A DNA stretch of 64,000 bases, taken from positions 248,001 to 312,000 of the forward strand of contig CAIKMS010000008.1 in NCBI GenBank assembly GCA_903828595.1. Direction: 5' to 3'. Position numbers and translations under genes: made by a program. Below, one piece after another: positions 8,360 to 17,976 of the stretch. The first letter of the stretch is position 1. Every line of letters starts with the position of its first letter. The notes beneath the pieces were generated by a model. That model was not told the DNA's origin and ran no database searches. It saw only the letters and a list, made by a program, of their open reading frames with translations. This DNA comes from an uncultured Pseudomonadota bacterium (GTDB taxonomy: Bacteria; Pseudomonadota; Gammaproteobacteria; Steroidobacterales; Steroidobacteraceae).

Positions 8360-9067
8360 TTAACTCTCCTCATCCTCCATGGGTGTGGGTTCAACCATGG
8401 GGTTAAGCGGCTCGGCGGGTAAGCTGCCTAGGTTGCGCAGCCGTTTTGAGCCGGCGTTAAAAATCGGCTGAAACTGGTTGCAGATGCTGCAAAACAGATC
8501 CGCGGTACGCTCCGCATCGTAGGCGGCGGAATGGGCATTACTTTGATCCCATTCCAGCCCGGCCGCGAGTACGGCTCGAGATAAAACGGTCTGACCGAGT
8601 GCAACGCCGGCTAGTGTCGCGGTATCAAAACAACTAAAGGGATGAAACGGGTTACGTTTTATCCCGGTGCGCGCGATCGCCGCGTTGAGAAAGCCTAAGT
8701 CAAAAGACGCGTTGTGCCCTACCAAGACGGCGCGCGTGCAACCGGTTTCTTTAATCGACGTGCGGATTTCCTTAAAGATCCTGCCCAGCGCATCCTTCTC
8801 CGGCAAGGCCGGGCGTAAGGGGTGAAACGGGTCAATGCCGTTAATCGCTAAGGACGCCGGATCCAGGCGCGCGCCTGGAAAAGGTTGCACGTGATAGCGC
8901 AAGGTTTCACCTCGCTGCAGCATGCCATCCGGATCCAGATGCAGGATGACCGCCGCAATCTCCAGTAATCCATCGGTGGCGCTGATGAATCCGCCCGTTT
9001 CGCAGTCAATCACCACCGGCAAAAATCCCCGGAAGCGATCTTTGATCAATTGCAGTTCACCGTTCAA
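8360..9067 (-). CDS. rnt: Ribonuclease T (DEDD 3' exonuclease)
   Basis: 3'-5' exoribonuclease that trims tRNA and rRNA 3' ends. 235 residues. The DEDD residues are visible: VVIDCETGG (Exo I, D and E), [15 protein letters not shown] (Exo II) and [14 protein letters not shown] (Exo III, H and D). The RFRG before the first Asp matches family N-termini. The start is TTG at 9067, overlapping the TGA of pyrC in the string TTGA, so translation is probably coupled to pyrC. It is the last gene of the M17 peptidase-pyrC-rnt group. Confidence 0.93.
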   Translation of the reverse strand: MNGELQLIKDRFRGFLPVVIDCETGGFISATDGLLEIAAVILHLDPDGMLQRGETLRYHVQPFPGARLDPASLAINGIDPFHPLRPALPEKDALGRIFKEIRTSIKETGCTRAVLVGHNASFDLGFLNAAIARTGIKRNPFHPFSCFDTATLAGVALGQTVLSRAVLAAGLEWDQSNAHSAAYDAERTADLFCSICNQFQPIFNAGSKRLRNLGSLPAEPLNPMVEPTPMEDEES

Positions 9068-10104
9068 ACCGTCTCTCCTACCGAAGTCACGCGCCAGGCT
9101 AATGTTTCACCGGCACGAAATGGCACTAGGGGTTGAGTGCCTAATGAGTAATGCTCGGGTACGATCCAATCTTCTTGGGTCAACGTCACGGTGCCGGTGT
9201 TTCGCGGCAGGCCGTAATAGTCGGCACCAAAATGACTGGCAAATCCTTCCAGTCGATCCAGACGCCCTACGCTGGCAAAGGCCTCGGCGTACAACGGTAG
9301 AGCGGCATGCGCACTGTACACGCCAGCGCAACCGCAAGCGGACTCCTTAGCAGACTGGGCATGAGGAGCACTGTCTGTACCCAGAAAAAACTGCGGGCTG
9401 CCGCTAGTGGCCGCGGCTAACAACGCTTGACGATGGCTCTCACGCTTCAAAATCGGCAGGCAGTACAGGTGCGGGCGGATACCACGATCAAACATGGCGC
9501 TTCGACTGAGTAGCAAGTGCTGCGGGGTTAATGTGGCAGCTAACTGCGGATGATCTTGGACAAACTGCACCGCCTCACGGGTTGTGGCGTGCTCGAACAC
9601 AATTCGCAGGCTGGGGAATCGACGCACGATGTCGCTTAAAACCGTGTCGATAAAAACGGCTTCCCGGTCAAACGGGTCCACGCTGGAATCGGTGACCTCG
9701 CCGTGAACCTGCAGAGTCATGCCGACTTCTTCCATCCGCGCCAGCACTTTCATGTCTGCGTTGAGACGACGCACGCCCGCGTCTGAATTGTAAGTCGCAC
9801 CCGCGGGGTAGTACTTCACGCCAAAGACAACGTCTGATGCTTTTGCGCGGTTGATCTCATCGGGCTCGGTGCTGTCGGTCAGATAGATCGTCATCAGTGG
9901 TTGGAACTGGCTGCCGGCGGGCAGGGCGGCCAGAATTCGTGAGCGATATTGGATGGCCTCCTGAGTGGTTCTTACCGGCGGTTTCAGGTTGGGCATGACC
10001 ATGGCTCGGGCAAAGCCTGCAGCGGTATGCGCCACAACGTGCCTTAACGCCTCACCATCGCGCAGGTGAACGTGCCAATCATCCGGAGTCGCTAGCGTTA
10101 ACAT
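9064..10104 (-). CDS. pyrC: Dihydroorotase, class II
   Basis: Cyclises carbamoyl-aspartate to dihydroorotate in pyrimidine synthesis. 346 residues, typical of the class II (E. coli PyrC) group. DDWHVHLRD gives the first metal-binding His pair, [13 protein letters not shown] contains the lysine expected to be carbamylated, IVFEHATT and [10 protein letters not shown] give further metal His residues, and FLGTDSAPH the catalytic Asp. The ATG at 10104 shares its A with the TAA of the upstream peptidase gene, and the 3' end overlaps rnt, so all three look coupled. Confidence 0.96.
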   Translation of the reverse strand: MLTLATPDDWHVHLRDGEALRHVVAHTAAGFARAMVMPNLKPPVRTTQEAIQYRSRILAALPAGSQFQPLMTIYLTDSTEPDEINRAKASDVVFGVKYYPAGATYNSDAGVRRLNADMKVLARMEEVGMTLQVHGEVTDSSVDPFDREAVFIDTVLSDIVRRFPSLRIVFEHATTREAVQFVQDHPQLAATLTPQHLLLSRSAMFDRGIRPHLYCLPILKRESHRQALLAAATSGSPQFFLGTDSAPHAQSAKESACGCAGVYSAHAALPLYAEAFASVGRLDRLEGFASHFGADYYGLPRNTGTVTLTQEDWIVPEHYSLGTQPLVPFRAGETLAWRVTSVGETV

Positions 10105-11606
10105 TATAAAGACTCCCCGCCACGTAGAGCGGTGTGATCATCCAGCAATAAGGTCGTGCAGTAGCGCACGCCAAAGCCGGTAATTTCATGAGGGGCGTGC
10201 GCGAGTCCGCCCTTGCGTGTTGCGCTGGACAGATCCAGATGCGCCCACGGGATCGTGTCTGGTACGAAGTGATTGAGAAAGCGCGCGGCGTAGATATGAT
10301 CGCCCTTGCCGTGAATCAAACACTGCGTCACATCGGCGACAGGACTGTCTAAGTCCTCATCAAAGTCTGTAGGGCTAGGGAAGACATGTACCCGTTCACC
10401 GCTACGGTGTCCGGCTCGTTCTAGCGTGTCGCGCAGCGCCGGCCGATTAGTAAATAACCCCGACATTCGCTCGGTGAGCGCACTGACGCAGGCGCCGGTC
10501 AGCGTCGCGAAGTCGATGATAGCCGCGGGTTGGGCGCGTGCGGCCAGGGCTAGGGTATCCGCCAGCACCATGCGGCCCTCGGCATCGGTATGCGCTACTT
10601 GTATAGTCACGCCATTGCTGGCGGTGACGACCTCTGACTGCAGATAGGACCGCGCACTGATGCGGTTTTCAGACAAGGCGAGCCACAGGGTCACCGGGTG
10701 CTCGTATTGCAGCTCGGTCAGTGCCGTGAGCACACCCAGTGCCACGGCACTGCCTGCCATATCGGTGTGCATGTCCTGCATGGATCCGGCCGACTTCAGG
10801 TTTGAACCCCCGGTATCGAAACAGATGCCTTTGCCAACCAGAGCGATGGGTTTTTGCCTCGCCCCTTTACGCTTGGGTTTGTACTGGACTTCTACAATGG
10901 CCGCATCGCGGGTATCTGAGCCGCGGCAGACCGCTAAAAACGCGCCGGCGCCTAACTTGGCCAGGTCCGCCTCCGAATAAACCTTGACCTTCCAACCGTG
11001 CTCGGCGGCCAGTTTCTGGATTCGTTTGGTGTAACTTTTAGGTGTTAGGGCATTGGCTGGCAGCGCGGTAAGAAAGCGGGCCAAGTGGGCGCCGGATTCC
11101 ATGGCTGCGACCCGAGTTATCAGGCTGCCGGCGGCAAATACCCGAACTTCAGTGGGGACCCATGCAGGACTTGGCTTGGATTTGGCGCTGGGCTGGCTTT
11201 CGGTGGCAGCCAGTACGGCGGCCAGCAACGCGCCACAGTCTTGGCTACCGTTAGGACCCGCCCACAAGCCCAGATGGGTCGGGCTGAGCTGGCCGGCCCG
11301 TTTTACCAGACGGGCGGCTAGCGTCAGGCGCTGAAATTCGCTGGCGTTTTCGGGCAAAAGTCCGACGATGATTCTGAGTTGGGATTCAAAATCAGCGGTT
11401 GCCTCGAAGATATCGCCGACTTTGCGATCTGTGGCCAGAAAATTGCGCCCAGTTGCCGCAAACTCAGGCATCGTTTTAAGCAGGCGCGATGCGTCAGCTT
11501 GCGCCACCATGACCAGCAGAACGTCAAGGCCTTTCAGCAATTTTGCCGTCAGCTTATCGGGGTGTTGTGTCAGCAGATCTTTGCGCGCCGTTGGAAGAAA
11601 TAACAT
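10104..11606 (-). CDS. Divergent M17 (leucyl aminopeptidase-type) metallopeptidase
   Basis: 500 residues, M17 fold with a variable N-terminal domain and a C-terminal catalytic domain. Two-metal ligands can be followed: LVGKGICFDTGGSNLK (Lys and Asp), DMHTDMAGS (Asp) and HTDAEGRMVLAD (Asp, Glu and the catalytic Arg). It differs from PepA at known signatures: the block usually reading CENMPSGRA is SENRISARS, NTDAEGR is HTDAEGR, and the GAITAA segment is replaced by GKGDHIYAARF. It is therefore not an ordinary PepA; a conventional one is present at 51269-52750. It heads a coupled group with pyrC and rnt. Specificity is unknown. Confidence 0.8.
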   Translation of the reverse strand: MLFLPTARKDLLTQHPDKLTAKLLKGLDVLLVMVAQADASRLLKTMPEFAATGRNFLATDRKVGDIFEATADFESQLRIIVGLLPENASEFQRLTLAARLVKRAGQLSPTHLGLWAGPNGSQDCGALLAAVLAATESQPSAKSKPSPAWVPTEVRVFAAGSLITRVAAMESGAHLARFLTALPANALTPKSYTKRIQKLAAEHGWKVKVYSEADLAKLGAGAFLAVCRGSDTRDAAIVEVQYKPKRKGARQKPIALVGKGICFDTGGSNLKSAGSMQDMHTDMAGSAVALGVLTALTELQYEHPVTLWLALSENRISARSYLQSEVVTASNGVTIQVAHTDAEGRMVLADTLALAARAQPAAIIDFATLTGACVSALTERMSGLFTNRPALRDTLERAGHRSGERVHVFPSPTDFDEDLDSPVADVTQCLIHGKGDHIYAARFLNHFVPDTIPWAHLDLSSATRKGGLAHAPHEITGFGVRYCTTLLLDDHTALRGGESL

Positions 11607-11768
11607 GTCTTGTTGCCTTGACCCACTTTTACTAATTCCCGATGATAACCGCTTCGCGACGGGTCGGCAGATGTCCTGTCCTACTCGCAGCCAAGTTCGA
11701 TTCTTTTTTCTGGCCTTCGACCCGCACCGGGCGGCTTTCGAAAGCCTTCAGCGTGAGCACAGTTAAGC

Positions 11769-14432
11769 ATGAGCGAAATGCCAAAGATTGAGGATCTGGA
11801 TCCCTTAGAAAGCCAGGAATGGCTGGAATCGATAGATTCGGTGCTGAAAGCACACGGGCCGGAGCGTGCTCATTACTTGCTGGACCGGATGATCGACCAT
11901 GCGCGCCGATCCGGGGCTTATCTGCCGTTCAAACCCAATACGGCCTACGTGAACAGCATTGGCGTTGCCCAGGAAAAGCCGTATCCCGGTGACCGGGCTT
12001 TGGAGCGTCGACTGGAGGCTTACATCCGCTGGAATGCTCTGGCGATGGTTGTTGCTGCCAATCGCGAGAGTTCGGAGTACGGCGGGCATTTAGCGACTTA
12101 CGCCTCCTCAGCCACCTTGTACGAGGTGGGGTTCAATCATTTCTGGCGTGCGGCTTCAAATGACCATCCGGGCGACTTAGTGTTTATTCAGGGGCACTCC
12201 AGCCCCGGTATTTACGCGCGCGCCTACCTGGAAGGCCGGCTGACCGAAGAACAGCTGCAGAATTTCCGACGCGAAGTCGGCGGCAAAGGCCTTTCGTCGT
12301 ATCCCCACCCGTGGTTGATGCCCAATTTTTGGCAATTCCCCACCGTATCGATGGGTCTGGGGCCGATGATGGCGATCTATCAGGCCCGCTTCACGCGCTA
12401 CATGGAGCATCGTGGGCTGGTCGCACCGTCGGATCGCAAGATCTGGGCTTTCCTGGGCGATGGTGAGATGGACGAGCCTGAGTCGATGGGCGCGATCACA
12501 ATGCCCGTGCGCGAGAAACTCGACAACCTGGTGTTTGTCGTCAACTGTAACTTGCAGCGTCTGGACGGTCCGGTGCGAGGCAACGGAAAGATTGTGCAGG
12601 AACTCGAGGCAGCCTTCTTAGGGGCTGGCTGGAACGTGATCAAAGTCCTGTGGGGCTCACGTTGGGATCCGCTTTTGGCCCGCGATTCAGCCGGTCTGTT
12701 GCGTAAGCGCATGGAAGAGGCGGTGGATGGCGAGTATCAGAACTTCAAAGCCAAGGGTGGCGCCTACACCCGCGAGCACTTTTTCGGCGCGTATCCTGAA
12801 CTGAAGGCGATGGTAGCCAACATGTCGGATGAGGAAATCTGGGCGCTGAACCGCGGTGGCCATGATTCGGCCAAGGTGTGGAACGCTTATGCGCAAGCTA
12901 TGGCCACCACCGGTAAGCCCACCGTCATTCTGGCTAAGACGGTTAAAGGTTTTGGTTTGGGTAAGTCGGGTGAAGGACAAAATGCCGCGCATCAGCAGAA
13001 GAAACTTGATGACGAGGCGCTGCGTGTTTTCCGCGACCGTTTCAATATTCCCGTAACGGATGCGGAAATTGGCGGTCTACCTTTCCGGCGCCCGGATAGC
13101 GAAAGCGCCGAGTCCCGTTATTTGCATGAAAAACGAAAAACGCTAGGCGGCTATTTGCCTCGCCGAGAACCGTCCACGACATCGTTGCACGTGCCGCCGT
13201 TATCGGCACTGTCCGCACTTTTAGAATCGTCGGGCGAGCGTGAAATCTCAACCACCATGGCCTTTGTACGCTTGCTGGGTGTGTTGTTAAAAGATAAGGA
13301 CATCGGGCCGCATATTGTGCCTATCGTTCCCGATGAGGCGCGGACCTTTGGTATGGAAGGGTTGTTCCGCCAGATCGGCATCTACTCCTCGGCCGGTCAG
13401 TTGTACACGCCGCAGGATGCTGATCAGTTGCTCTACTACCGCGAGGACAAGAAAGGGCAAATTATAGAAGAGGGAATTAACGAGGGCGGTGCCATGAGTT
13501 CGTGGATTGCCGCGGGTACGGCTTATGCCAACCACGGTATTCCCATGATTCCGTTTTACATCTACTACTCCATGTTTGGTTTCCAGCGAGTCGGTGATTT
13601 TATGTGGGCTGCTGGCGACATGCGTGCGCGCGGCTTCTTACTTGGCGGAACCGCCGGTCGCACGACGCTGGCCGGCGAGGGCTTGCAGCATCAAGACGGG
13701 CATAGTCATCTTGCCATGAGCATGATTCCTAATTGCGTGGCCTACGATCCGTGCTTTGCCTACGAGCTTGCGGTGATCGTGCATGATGGGTTGCGGCGTA
13801 TGTACCAAGATCAGGAAAGTATTTATTACTACCTGACCGTGATGAATGAAAATTACGTGCAGCCAGCGCTGATCCCAGGGTCTGAGCAGGGTATTTTAAA
13901 GGGCATCTACCGTTACTCACAAAATACCGGCGGGTTATTGCGTGCCACGTTGCTCGGGTCTGGCACGATTCTTCGTGAGGTAATCAAAGCTGCTGAGGTG
14001 CTTAGCGCAGACTACAGCGTCAGCGCTGACGTTTATAGCGTAACCAGTTTCTCGGAGTTACGACGCGAAGCGCTGGATACGGAACGTGCGAATTTGATGC
14101 ACCCGGAGGACGCTCCGCGGCAGTCTTATGTGGCGGGTGTGCTTGAAGACTGCGCCGGCCCGTTCATTGCGGCTACCGACTACATGAAACTGGTTCCCGA
14201 TCAGATTCGTGAATGGGTACCTGGTCGCTACGTGGCGCTGGGCACGGATGGATTTGGTCGCTCGGACTCACGCGCTCAACTGCGACACCACTTCGAAGTT
14301 GATCACCGCTATATCGTTGTCGCCACGCTCAAAGCCCTGGCTGACGATGGTGAGTTAGATCGCGCGACAGTGGCTCAGGCAATGCAGAAGCTTGGCATCG
14401 ATCCGGCTAAACCGAATCCAGCGACGGTCTAA
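11769..14432 (+). CDS. aceE: Pyruvate dehydrogenase E1 component, homodimeric
   Basis: Thiamine-diphosphate-dependent decarboxylation of pyruvate and acetyl transfer to the E2 lipoyl groups. 887 residues, standard for the single-chain proteobacterial E1. The ThDP signature is FLGDGEMDEPESMGA running to the NCNLQRLDGPVRGNGK segment, and the C-terminal half contains YYLTVMNENYVQP and LGTDGFGRSD. It starts the aceE-aceF-lpdA operon; aceF follows after 3 bp. No PdhR-like regulator gene is beside it. The 162-bp upstream gap to the divergent peptidase gene must hold its promoter, but I see no confident one. Confidence 0.98.
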   Translation: MSEMPKIEDLDPLESQEWLESIDSVLKAHGPERAHYLLDRMIDHARRSGAYLPFKPNTAYVNSIGVAQEKPYPGDRALERRLEAYIRWNALAMVVAANRESSEYGGHLATYASSATLYEVGFNHFWRAASNDHPGDLVFIQGHSSPGIYARAYLEGRLTEEQLQNFRREVGGKGLSSYPHPWLMPNFWQFPTVSMGLGPMMAIYQARFTRYMEHRGLVAPSDRKIWAFLGDGEMDEPESMGAITMPVREKLDNLVFVVNCNLQRLDGPVRGNGKIVQELEAAFLGAGWNVIKVLWGSRWDPLLARDSAGLLRKRMEEAVDGEYQNFKAKGGAYTREHFFGAYPELKAMVANMSDEEIWALNRGGHDSAKVWNAYAQAMATTGKPTVILAKTVKGFGLGKSGEGQNAAHQQKKLDDEALRVFRDRFNIPVTDAEIGGLPFRRPDSESAESRYLHEKRKTLGGYLPRREPSTTSLHVPPLSALSALLESSGEREISTTMAFVRLLGVLLKDKDIGPHIVPIVPDEARTFGMEGLFRQIGIYSSAGQLYTPQDADQLLYYREDKKGQIIEEGINEGGAMSSWIAAGTAYANHGIPMIPFYIYYSMFGFQRVGDFMWAAGDMRARGFLLGGTAGRTTLAGEGLQHQDGHSHLAMSMIPNCVAYDPCFAYELAVIVHDGLRRMYQDQESIYYYLTVMNENYVQPALIPGSEQGILKGIYRYSQNTGGLLRATLLGSGTILREVIKAAEVLSADYSVSADVYSVTSFSELRREALDTERANLMHPEDAPRQSYVAGVLEDCAGPFIAATDYMKLVPDQIREWVPGRYVALGTDGFGRSDSRAQLRHHFEVDHRYIVVATLKALADDGELDRATVAQAMQKLGIDPAKPNPATV

Positions 14433-14435
14433 ACT

Positions 14436-16145
14436 ATGACAAATCGAATTCCGGTTACGGTACCTGATCTGGGCGACTTCAACGATGTTGAAGTCATTGA
14501 CGTCTTGGTGAAAGTGGGCGATTCGGTACAGGCCGACACCTCGCTCATTACTTTAGAGACCGAGAAGGCCACGATGGATGTTCCAGCGCCTATCGCTGGG
14601 GTGGTAACGGCTTTGGCCGTGGCAAAGGGCGACCGCATTTCTACTGGATCGTTAGTGCTGCTGCTGGAGGTTGCCGGCAGCTCAAGCCCGCCTGAGCCTG
14701 CGGTGACTGCACCGCCTGAGGCACCCGCTGCCACAGCGCCGGCGATGCATGAGCCGGTGTCGACTGCCCCACCACAGGCGGCTACCCACGGCGTGGCCGG
14801 CCAGGCGAGCGTGGATGTGCACGTTCCTGACTTAGGAGATTTCAAGGACGTTGCCATCATCGATATCCCGGTGCACGTGGGTGACCACGTCGAAGTGGAT
14901 AGCACGCTGCTGACGCTAGAATCTGAAAAAGCGGCCATGGATGTGCCTTCACCGGTGGCGGGCCGTATCGTGGCTTTGCACGTGAGTGCGGGCGGTCGTG
15001 TCGCAAGCGGTACGCTGGTGGCAACCATAGAGGCTGCGTCCGCACCGCGTGTATCGTCAACGGCCGAACCTGCGACGCCTGCCATGCCGCCGGCAGCGCC
15101 ACCCGCAGCCATTGACCGCAGTGCGCCGGTAACGGCCGCTGCGCCTGTCAACTCTGCGGCAGCTCAGATGCCTGCACCGGCGTCTGTTGCCGCGCCAGCA
15201 AATCCGGTAGCTGAGTCAGTTGGGTTCGCACGCGCCTATGCCGGCCCCAGCGTGCGCCGTCTGGCCCGTGAATTAGGGGTTGATCTGGGCCGGGTTAACG
15301 GCACGGGTTTAAAAAGCCGAATCACTCACGAGGACGTTAAGGCCTACGTGAAAAAACTGCTGAGCCAAGGTCCGGCGGTGGCGGCAACGGCGGTGGGTGC
15401 AGCCCTACCGCGCGTGCCTACGGTGGACTTCACCAAGTTCGGGCCGGTTGAAACCGTGCCGCTGGGTCGCATTCAACGCATCAGTGGGCAACGCTTGCAT
15501 GCCAGCTGGGTGAATCTGCCGCACGTTACTCAGTTTGATGTTGCTGATATCACGTTGCTTGAAGAAACGCGTAACCGCCTGAAATCCTCAGCCCAAAGTC
15601 GGGGAGTGAAGCTCACGCCCTTAGCGTTTGTGTTGCGTGCGCTGGCCAAGTCGCTTGCGGCTTTCCCGAGGTTTTGTGCCTCACTGGATGCCAGCGGTGA
15701 AAACCTGGTCGTTAAAAAGTACATGCACATTGGCTTTGCTGCAGACACGCCGCAAGGACTCATGGTGCCTGTCATTCGTGATGTAGATCGTAAAGACGTC
15801 TACGAGATCGCCGCGGATTTGGCCAGCCTTTCAGAGAAGGCGCGCGACGGCAAACTCAGTGGCGCGGAAATGACGGGTGGATGTTTCACCGTCTCAAGCT
15901 TAGGCGGTATCGGCGGAACCTACTTCACGCCGATCATCAACGCACCCGAGGTCGCTATCTTGGGTCTGTCCCGTTCGGCTATGCAGCCGGTTTGGAAAGA
16001 CAATGCGTTTGTGCCACGACTGATGTTGCCGCTGTCGCTATCCTACGATCATCGGGTGATTGATGGTGCCGATGGCGCACGCTTTACCACCCATCTGGCG
16101 CAGATGCTGCAGGACGTACCGGGTCTGCTTGAGGCCGTCCCATGA
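14436..16145 (+). CDS. aceF: Pyruvate dehydrogenase E2, dihydrolipoamide acetyltransferase
   Basis: Core of the PDH complex, 569 residues. Two lipoyl domains: TLETEKATMDVPAP (about 1-75) and TLESEKAAMDVPSP (about 125-200), each with the lipoylated Lys, joined by Ala/Pro linkers. A peripheral-subunit-binding domain follows (GPSVRRLARELGVDLGRVNG), then the catalytic acetyltransferase domain, ending with SYDHRVIDGADGARF, which has the catalytic His and Asp. Its stop overlaps the lpdA start by 4 bp (ATGA). E. coli AceF has three lipoyl domains; here two are on E2 and the third is on E3. Confidence 0.98.
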   Translation: MTNRIPVTVPDLGDFNDVEVIDVLVKVGDSVQADTSLITLETEKATMDVPAPIAGVVTALAVAKGDRISTGSLVLLLEVAGSSSPPEPAVTAPPEAPAATAPAMHEPVSTAPPQAATHGVAGQASVDVHVPDLGDFKDVAIIDIPVHVGDHVEVDSTLLTLESEKAAMDVPSPVAGRIVALHVSAGGRVASGTLVATIEAASAPRVSSTAEPATPAMPPAAPPAAIDRSAPVTAAAPVNSAAAQMPAPASVAAPANPVAESVGFARAYAGPSVRRLARELGVDLGRVNGTGLKSRITHEDVKAYVKKLLSQGPAVAATAVGAALPRVPTVDFTKFGPVETVPLGRIQRISGQRLHASWVNLPHVTQFDVADITLLEETRNRLKSSAQSRGVKLTPLAFVLRALAKSLAAFPRFCASLDASGENLVVKKYMHIGFAADTPQGLMVPVIRDVDRKDVYEIAADLASLSEKARDGKLSGAEMTGGCFTVSSLGGIGGTYFTPIINAPEVAILGLSRSAMQPVWKDNAFVPRLMLPLSLSYDHRVIDGADGARFTTHLAQMLQDVPGLLEAVP

Positions 16146-17935
16146 GCGATCTGAGTGAAATCCGTGTGCCGGCGCTGGGAGATTTTCAAGACGTTCCGGT
16201 GATCGAGATTTTGGTGCGGGTTGGCGACGAGGTGCACGTCGAGCAATCCTTGCTGACACTGGAAAGCGATAAGGCCACCCTCGACGTACCGAGTCCATCG
16301 GCCGGTGTAGTGCGCGAGATCCTCGTGAGCGTTGGCGATCGCGTCAATGAAGGCACGTTGATCGCAAGGCTGGAGATCGGTGGGTCGACGTTAGTCGATC
16401 TTGGCGAGCAGACCTTGAACATCAAGCCACCGGCGACTCCCACCGGGGTGGCCAGCGTCACAGCACCTGTCAATGATCCTAGTGACACCCAGCGTTTAAG
16501 GACGTTGTCTGCAGCGTCACCGGCAGATCGCAAACGATATGGCCTGGTGGTGCTGGGTGCCGGTCCTGGTGGATATACCGCGGCGTTTCGTGCAGCGGAT
16601 TTGGGAATGAACGTAGCCTTAATTGAACGCGGCCCGACCTTAGGCGGTGTCTGCTTAAATGTCGGTTGCATACCGTCTAAGGCACTACTTCATACCGCTA
16701 AGGTGATTGAGGATGCGGCCGCTATGGCCGATGTTGGCGTACGTTTCGAGCCGCCTTCGATTGATCTGGGGGCCTTGCGGGCCTGGAAGAATAAGGTCGT
16801 GGGCAAATTAACCACCGGGCTTGCCGGTTTAGCCCGGGCGCGCCATGTCGAAGTGATACGTGGTGAAGCCACCTTCAGTGGTAGTCATCAGTTAACGGTG
16901 ATGGGCGATAGCGGGGCGATGCAGATTGAATTTGATCAATGCATTATCGCGGCGGGCTCCGAGCCGATCGTATTACCGAATTTGCCGGTAGACCCGCGCA
17001 TCATGGATTCAACCGGTGCGCTGGAATTGCGCGAGATTCCACCACGCCTGCTGGTGATTGGTGGTGGCATCATTGGACTGGAAATGGCCACGGTGTATGC
17101 CGGATTAGGCTCACGAGTCACGGTCGTTGAATTAGGCTCAGGGCTCATGCCCGGATGTGACCGCGATCTGGTCAAGCCCCTGGAAAAGCGCTTGTCCTCG
17201 CAGCTGGAAACCATACTGCTGAACACGAAGGTATCGGCCATCACCGCCACGCCTATGGGTCTGATTGTGCGTTTTGAGGGCGACAGAGCACCTAAAGAGG
17301 AGCGTTACGATCGCGTGTTAGTCGCGGTAGGCCGGCGCCCTAACGGTGCGGCTCTGGGCGCACAGGCGGCGGGCGTTCATGTGAGTGATCGCGGCTTTAT
17401 TGCCGTGGATCATCAGATGCGCACGAACGTGGCGCATATTTTTGCGATCGGTGATGTGGTGGGGCAGCCTATGCTGGCCCATAAGGCCAGCCACGAAGGC
17501 AAGCTGGCTGCTGAAGTGGCATCCGGTTTGAAGCGGGCCAATGACGCGCGAGTCATCCCATCGGTGGCCTATACCGATCCTGAGGTGGCTTGGGTCGGAC
17601 TGACTGAAACTGAGGCTAAGGCACAAGGTATTGCTGTGGGTAAGGGCGTGTTCCCTTGGGCGGCCTCCGGGCGTGCGTTAGCGTTAGGTCGCGAGGAAGG
17701 CTTTACCAAGTTGCTGTTTGATCCGCAGACGCACCGACTGCTGGGCGCCGGGATAGTCGGCACCAGTGCCGGTGATTTAATTAGCGAGTTGTGCCTGGCA
17801 ATAGAGATGGGCGCAGATGCTGCGGATATTGGTTTGACCATCCATCCGCATCCGACCTTGTCTGAGACGGTTGCCTTTGCCGCAGAGGCCTTCGAAGGCA
17901 CACTGACCGATCTGTATATCCCCAAGAAAAGCTAA
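16142..17935 (+). CDS. lpdA: Dihydrolipoamide dehydrogenase with N-terminal lipoyl domain
   Basis: E3 of the PDH complex: re-oxidises dihydrolipoyl groups using FAD and NAD. 597 residues instead of about 475 because residues 1-80 are a lipoyl domain (LTLESDKATLDVPSP), followed by a linker to about 130. The flavoprotein part has VVLGAGPGGYTAAFRAADLG (FAD), GGVCLNVGCIPSKALLH (redox disulfide), VIGGGIIGLEMA (NAD), FAIGDVVGQPMLAHKA and the terminal HPHPTLSE with the catalytic His-Glu pair. E3 with its own lipoyl domain is known from some Neisseria and other proteobacterial complexes. Likely specific to this PDH operon. Confidence 0.96.
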   Translation: MSDLSEIRVPALGDFQDVPVIEILVRVGDEVHVEQSLLTLESDKATLDVPSPSAGVVREILVSVGDRVNEGTLIARLEIGGSTLVDLGEQTLNIKPPATPTGVASVTAPVNDPSDTQRLRTLSAASPADRKRYGLVVLGAGPGGYTAAFRAADLGMNVALIERGPTLGGVCLNVGCIPSKALLHTAKVIEDAAAMADVGVRFEPPSIDLGALRAWKNKVVGKLTTGLAGLARARHVEVIRGEATFSGSHQLTVMGDSGAMQIEFDQCIIAAGSEPIVLPNLPVDPRIMDSTGALELREIPPRLLVIGGGIIGLEMATVYAGLGSRVTVVELGSGLMPGCDRDLVKPLEKRLSSQLETILLNTKVSAITATPMGLIVRFEGDRAPKEERYDRVLVAVGRRPNGAALGAQAAGVHVSDRGFIAVDHQMRTNVAHIFAIGDVVGQPMLAHKASHEGKLAAEVASGLKRANDARVIPSVAYTDPEVAWVGLTETEAKAQGIAVGKGVFPWAASGRALALGREEGFTKLLFDPQTHRLLGAGIVGTSAGDLISELCLAIEMGADAADIGLTIHPHPTLSETVAFAAEAFEGTLTDLYIPKKS

Positions 17936-17947
17936 GGTGGGCTTTCC

Positions 17948-17976
17948 CCTCACATCGGGCTATGGCCGATGTGAGG
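17948..17976. terminator. Hairpin between convergent lpdA and sensor kinase genes
   Basis: CCTCACATCGG (17948-17958) and CCGATGTGAGG (17966-17976) form a perfect 11-bp stem with a 7-nt loop. It sits between the lpdA stop and the end of the oppositely oriented kinase gene, so a bidirectional terminator is the natural reading. There is no long T tract on either side, so efficiency as an intrinsic terminator is uncertain. Confidence 0.6.

Noticed and set aside
11632-11853. 73-codon minus-strand frame crossing the aceE start
   Set aside because: It overlaps aceE on the opposite strand and occupies the gap expected to hold aceE and peptidase promoters; no recognisable protein.
14429-15151. Long minus-strand open frame opposite aceF
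   Set aside because: Ala/Ser/Thr-rich shadow produced by the GC-rich lipoyl domains and linkers on the other strand; no motif, no ribosome site.
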